Shown here piece after piece: positions 4,316 through 5,256 of a stretch of 5,256 nt of DNA. Source of the stretch: G039029935 sp039029935 (lineage in GTDB: Bacteria > Chloroflexota > Anaerolineae > Caldilineales > Caldilineaceae); NCBI GenBank assembly GCA_039029935.1, contig JBCCFC010000990.1, positions 1 to 5,256 of the forward strand, in the 5' to 3' direction. Below the pieces are notes generated by a model. That model was not told the DNA's origin and ran no database searches. It worked only from the letters and a program-made list of their open reading frames with translations. Made by a program: the position numbers and the translations under genes. Positions within the stretch are counted from its first letter, which is position 1, and the number at the start of each line of letters is the position of its first letter.

Positions 4316-5256
4316 ATGCAAATAGAATTAACACGAGATCAACGATTACAACTCTACTATTGGATGCGGTTGACACGCACCTATGATGACAATATGGTGG
4401 CCTATTGGCGGCAGGGCAAGGGGCTTGGTGGCGTGTTTAGCCAGCGAGGGCATGAGGCCATCAGCATTGGCACGGGCTTTGCGTTGGAGCCGGAGGATGT
4501 GGTTGCGCCCATGCACCGTGACATTGGCTGTTACATGTTGCGTGGCATGACACCGCGTCGTCTCTTTGCCAACAAGTTGGGTCGTGCAACCGGAACCACT
4601 GCTGGCCGTGATGCCAATCTACATGGCTGTGGCGATATGGACCTCAACATCATTGGCTTTGTCAGCCATTTGCCACAATCTGTCCCTGTTGCTCTGGGGG
4701 TTGCCATGAGCTTTGCCTATCGTAATGAACCACGTGTTGCCATGACCTACATTGGCGATGGCTCGACCAGTGCGGGCGCGTTCCATGAAACGCTTAACTT
4801 AGCCGCTATCCACAATGCGCCCTATATCCTGATTGCCGAGAACAATCAATACGCCTATTCAACACCGCTCTCACAGCAGATGACCGTCGAGAACATCGCT
4901 GACCGTGCGCAGGCATACAACATCCCCAGCGCGATCATTGATGGTAACGATATCGAAGAAGTGTACACAACCACCAAGGCGGCAGTTGAGCGCGCCCGCG
5001 CTGGTGGTGGCCCCATGTTAATTGAGTGCAAGACCATGCGCATGATGGGGCATGCCATTCATGATGGTGCCGAGTATGTCCCCCGTGAATTGCTGGATGA
5101 ATGGGAGAAGAAAAACCCGGTAATGCGCTATGAGCAGAAGTTGATTGAAATGGGTGTGACCGACCAAGAAGAGGTTGATGAGATTAAGCATCGATGTCAG
5201 GTTGAGGTTGTAGATGCAATTGAGTTTGCTGAACAGAGTCCGATGCCCAATCCAGC
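4316..5256 (+). CDS. Thiamine-diphosphate 2-oxo acid dehydrogenase E1 component, alpha subunit (partial, 3' end beyond the window)
   Basis: The reading frame stays open from the ATG to the window edge, giving 313 complete residues of a family usually about 320-370 long. It is the alpha subunit of an E1 that decarboxylates a 2-oxo acid with thiamine diphosphate and passes the acyl group to lipoyl-E2. MHRDIGCYMLRG (66-77) matches the H-R-D-x-G segment near the active site. GDGS (147-150) followed by N176-N177 is an exact GDG-x26-NN thiamine-diphosphate/Mg2+ motif. GFVSHLPQSVPVALGVAMSF (114-133) precedes it as in the family, and GHAIHDGAEYVP (245-256) corresponds to the G-H-x-x-x-D regulatory loop. 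It lies 118 bp after cmk on the same strand, with its own AAGGA site; octamer arrays fill most of the gap. E1-beta should follow. Pyruvate (PdhA-like), branched-chain (BkdA-like) and acetoin (AcoA-like) versions cannot be told apart here. Confidence 0.93.
   Translation, partial: MQIELTRDQRLQLYYWMRLTRTYDDNMVAYWRQGKGLGGVFSQRGHEAISIGTGFALEPEDVVAPMHRDIGCYMLRGMTPRRLFANKLGRATGTTAGRDANLHGCGDMDLNIIGFVSHLPQSVPVALGVAMSFAYRNEPRVAMTYIGDGSTSAGAFHETLNLAAIHNAPYILIAENNQYAYSTPLSQQMTVENIADRAQAYNIPSAIIDGNDIEEVYTTTKAAVERARAGGGPMLIECKTMRMMGHAIHDGAEYVPRELLDEWEKKNPVMRYEQKLIEMGVTDQEEVDEIKHRCQVEVVDAIEFAEQSPMPNP

Noticed and set aside
4201..4386. Plus-strand 61-residue reading frame after cmk
   Set aside because: It is a translation of the octamer arrays (repetitive STFQPF-like residues) and overlaps the real E1-alpha start in another frame.
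1..5256. CRISPR array, mobile element, tRNA or defence system
   Set aside because: The direct repeats are contiguous tandem units without spacers, no transposase or integrase is encoded, and I recognise no tRNA-like cloverleaf or defence gene.

Overview
The window is an ordinary chromosomal stretch with four protein-coding genes. It most likely comes from a member of the Chloroflexota (Anaerolineae/Caldilineae-like). That assignment is an inference from three things: the RACo-like ferredoxin-ATPase, the style of the E1-alpha dehydrogenase, and the short low-complexity tandem arrays between genes. It would need a database search to confirm. I see no tRNA, rRNA, CRISPR array, insertion sequence or phage gene.

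Layout. A minus-strand gene (101-2317) encodes a 738-residue protein with an N-terminal [2Fe-2S] ferredoxin domain and a C-terminal ASKHA ATPase domain. This is the DUF4445 / RACo architecture, which reductively activates corrinoid proteins. It starts at TTG behind a leader holding three perfect 13-bp direct repeats. A 288-bp divergent intergenic region follows, with one TATAAT box facing each way. On the plus strand come an RsuA/RluB-type 23S rRNA pseudouridine synthase (2606-3472) and cytidylate kinase cmk (3472-4197). Their stop and start codons overlap by one base, so they almost certainly form an operon. After a 118-bp spacer made largely of two octamer arrays comes the alpha subunit of a thiamine-diphosphate 2-oxo acid dehydrogenase E1 (4316 to the window end, where it is cut).

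How the genes relate. rluB-cmk is a common housekeeping pair (ribosome modification and CMP/dCMP phosphorylation). The E1-alpha gene has its own good ribosome binding site and belongs to central 2-oxo acid oxidation; its E1-beta and E2 partners would lie beyond the right edge. The RACo-like gene stands alone, with no corrinoid protein or methyltransferase beside it here, so its partner cannot be read from this window.

The main non-gene signal is a set of short tandem repeats with different unit lengths (8, 8, 10, 12 and 13 bp). Four of the five sit at gene boundaries. The 13-bp array is the most interesting: it places a stop codon in all three frames and Shine-Dalgarno-like sequence just before the TTG start. 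I do not find convincing evidence of a new biological system.
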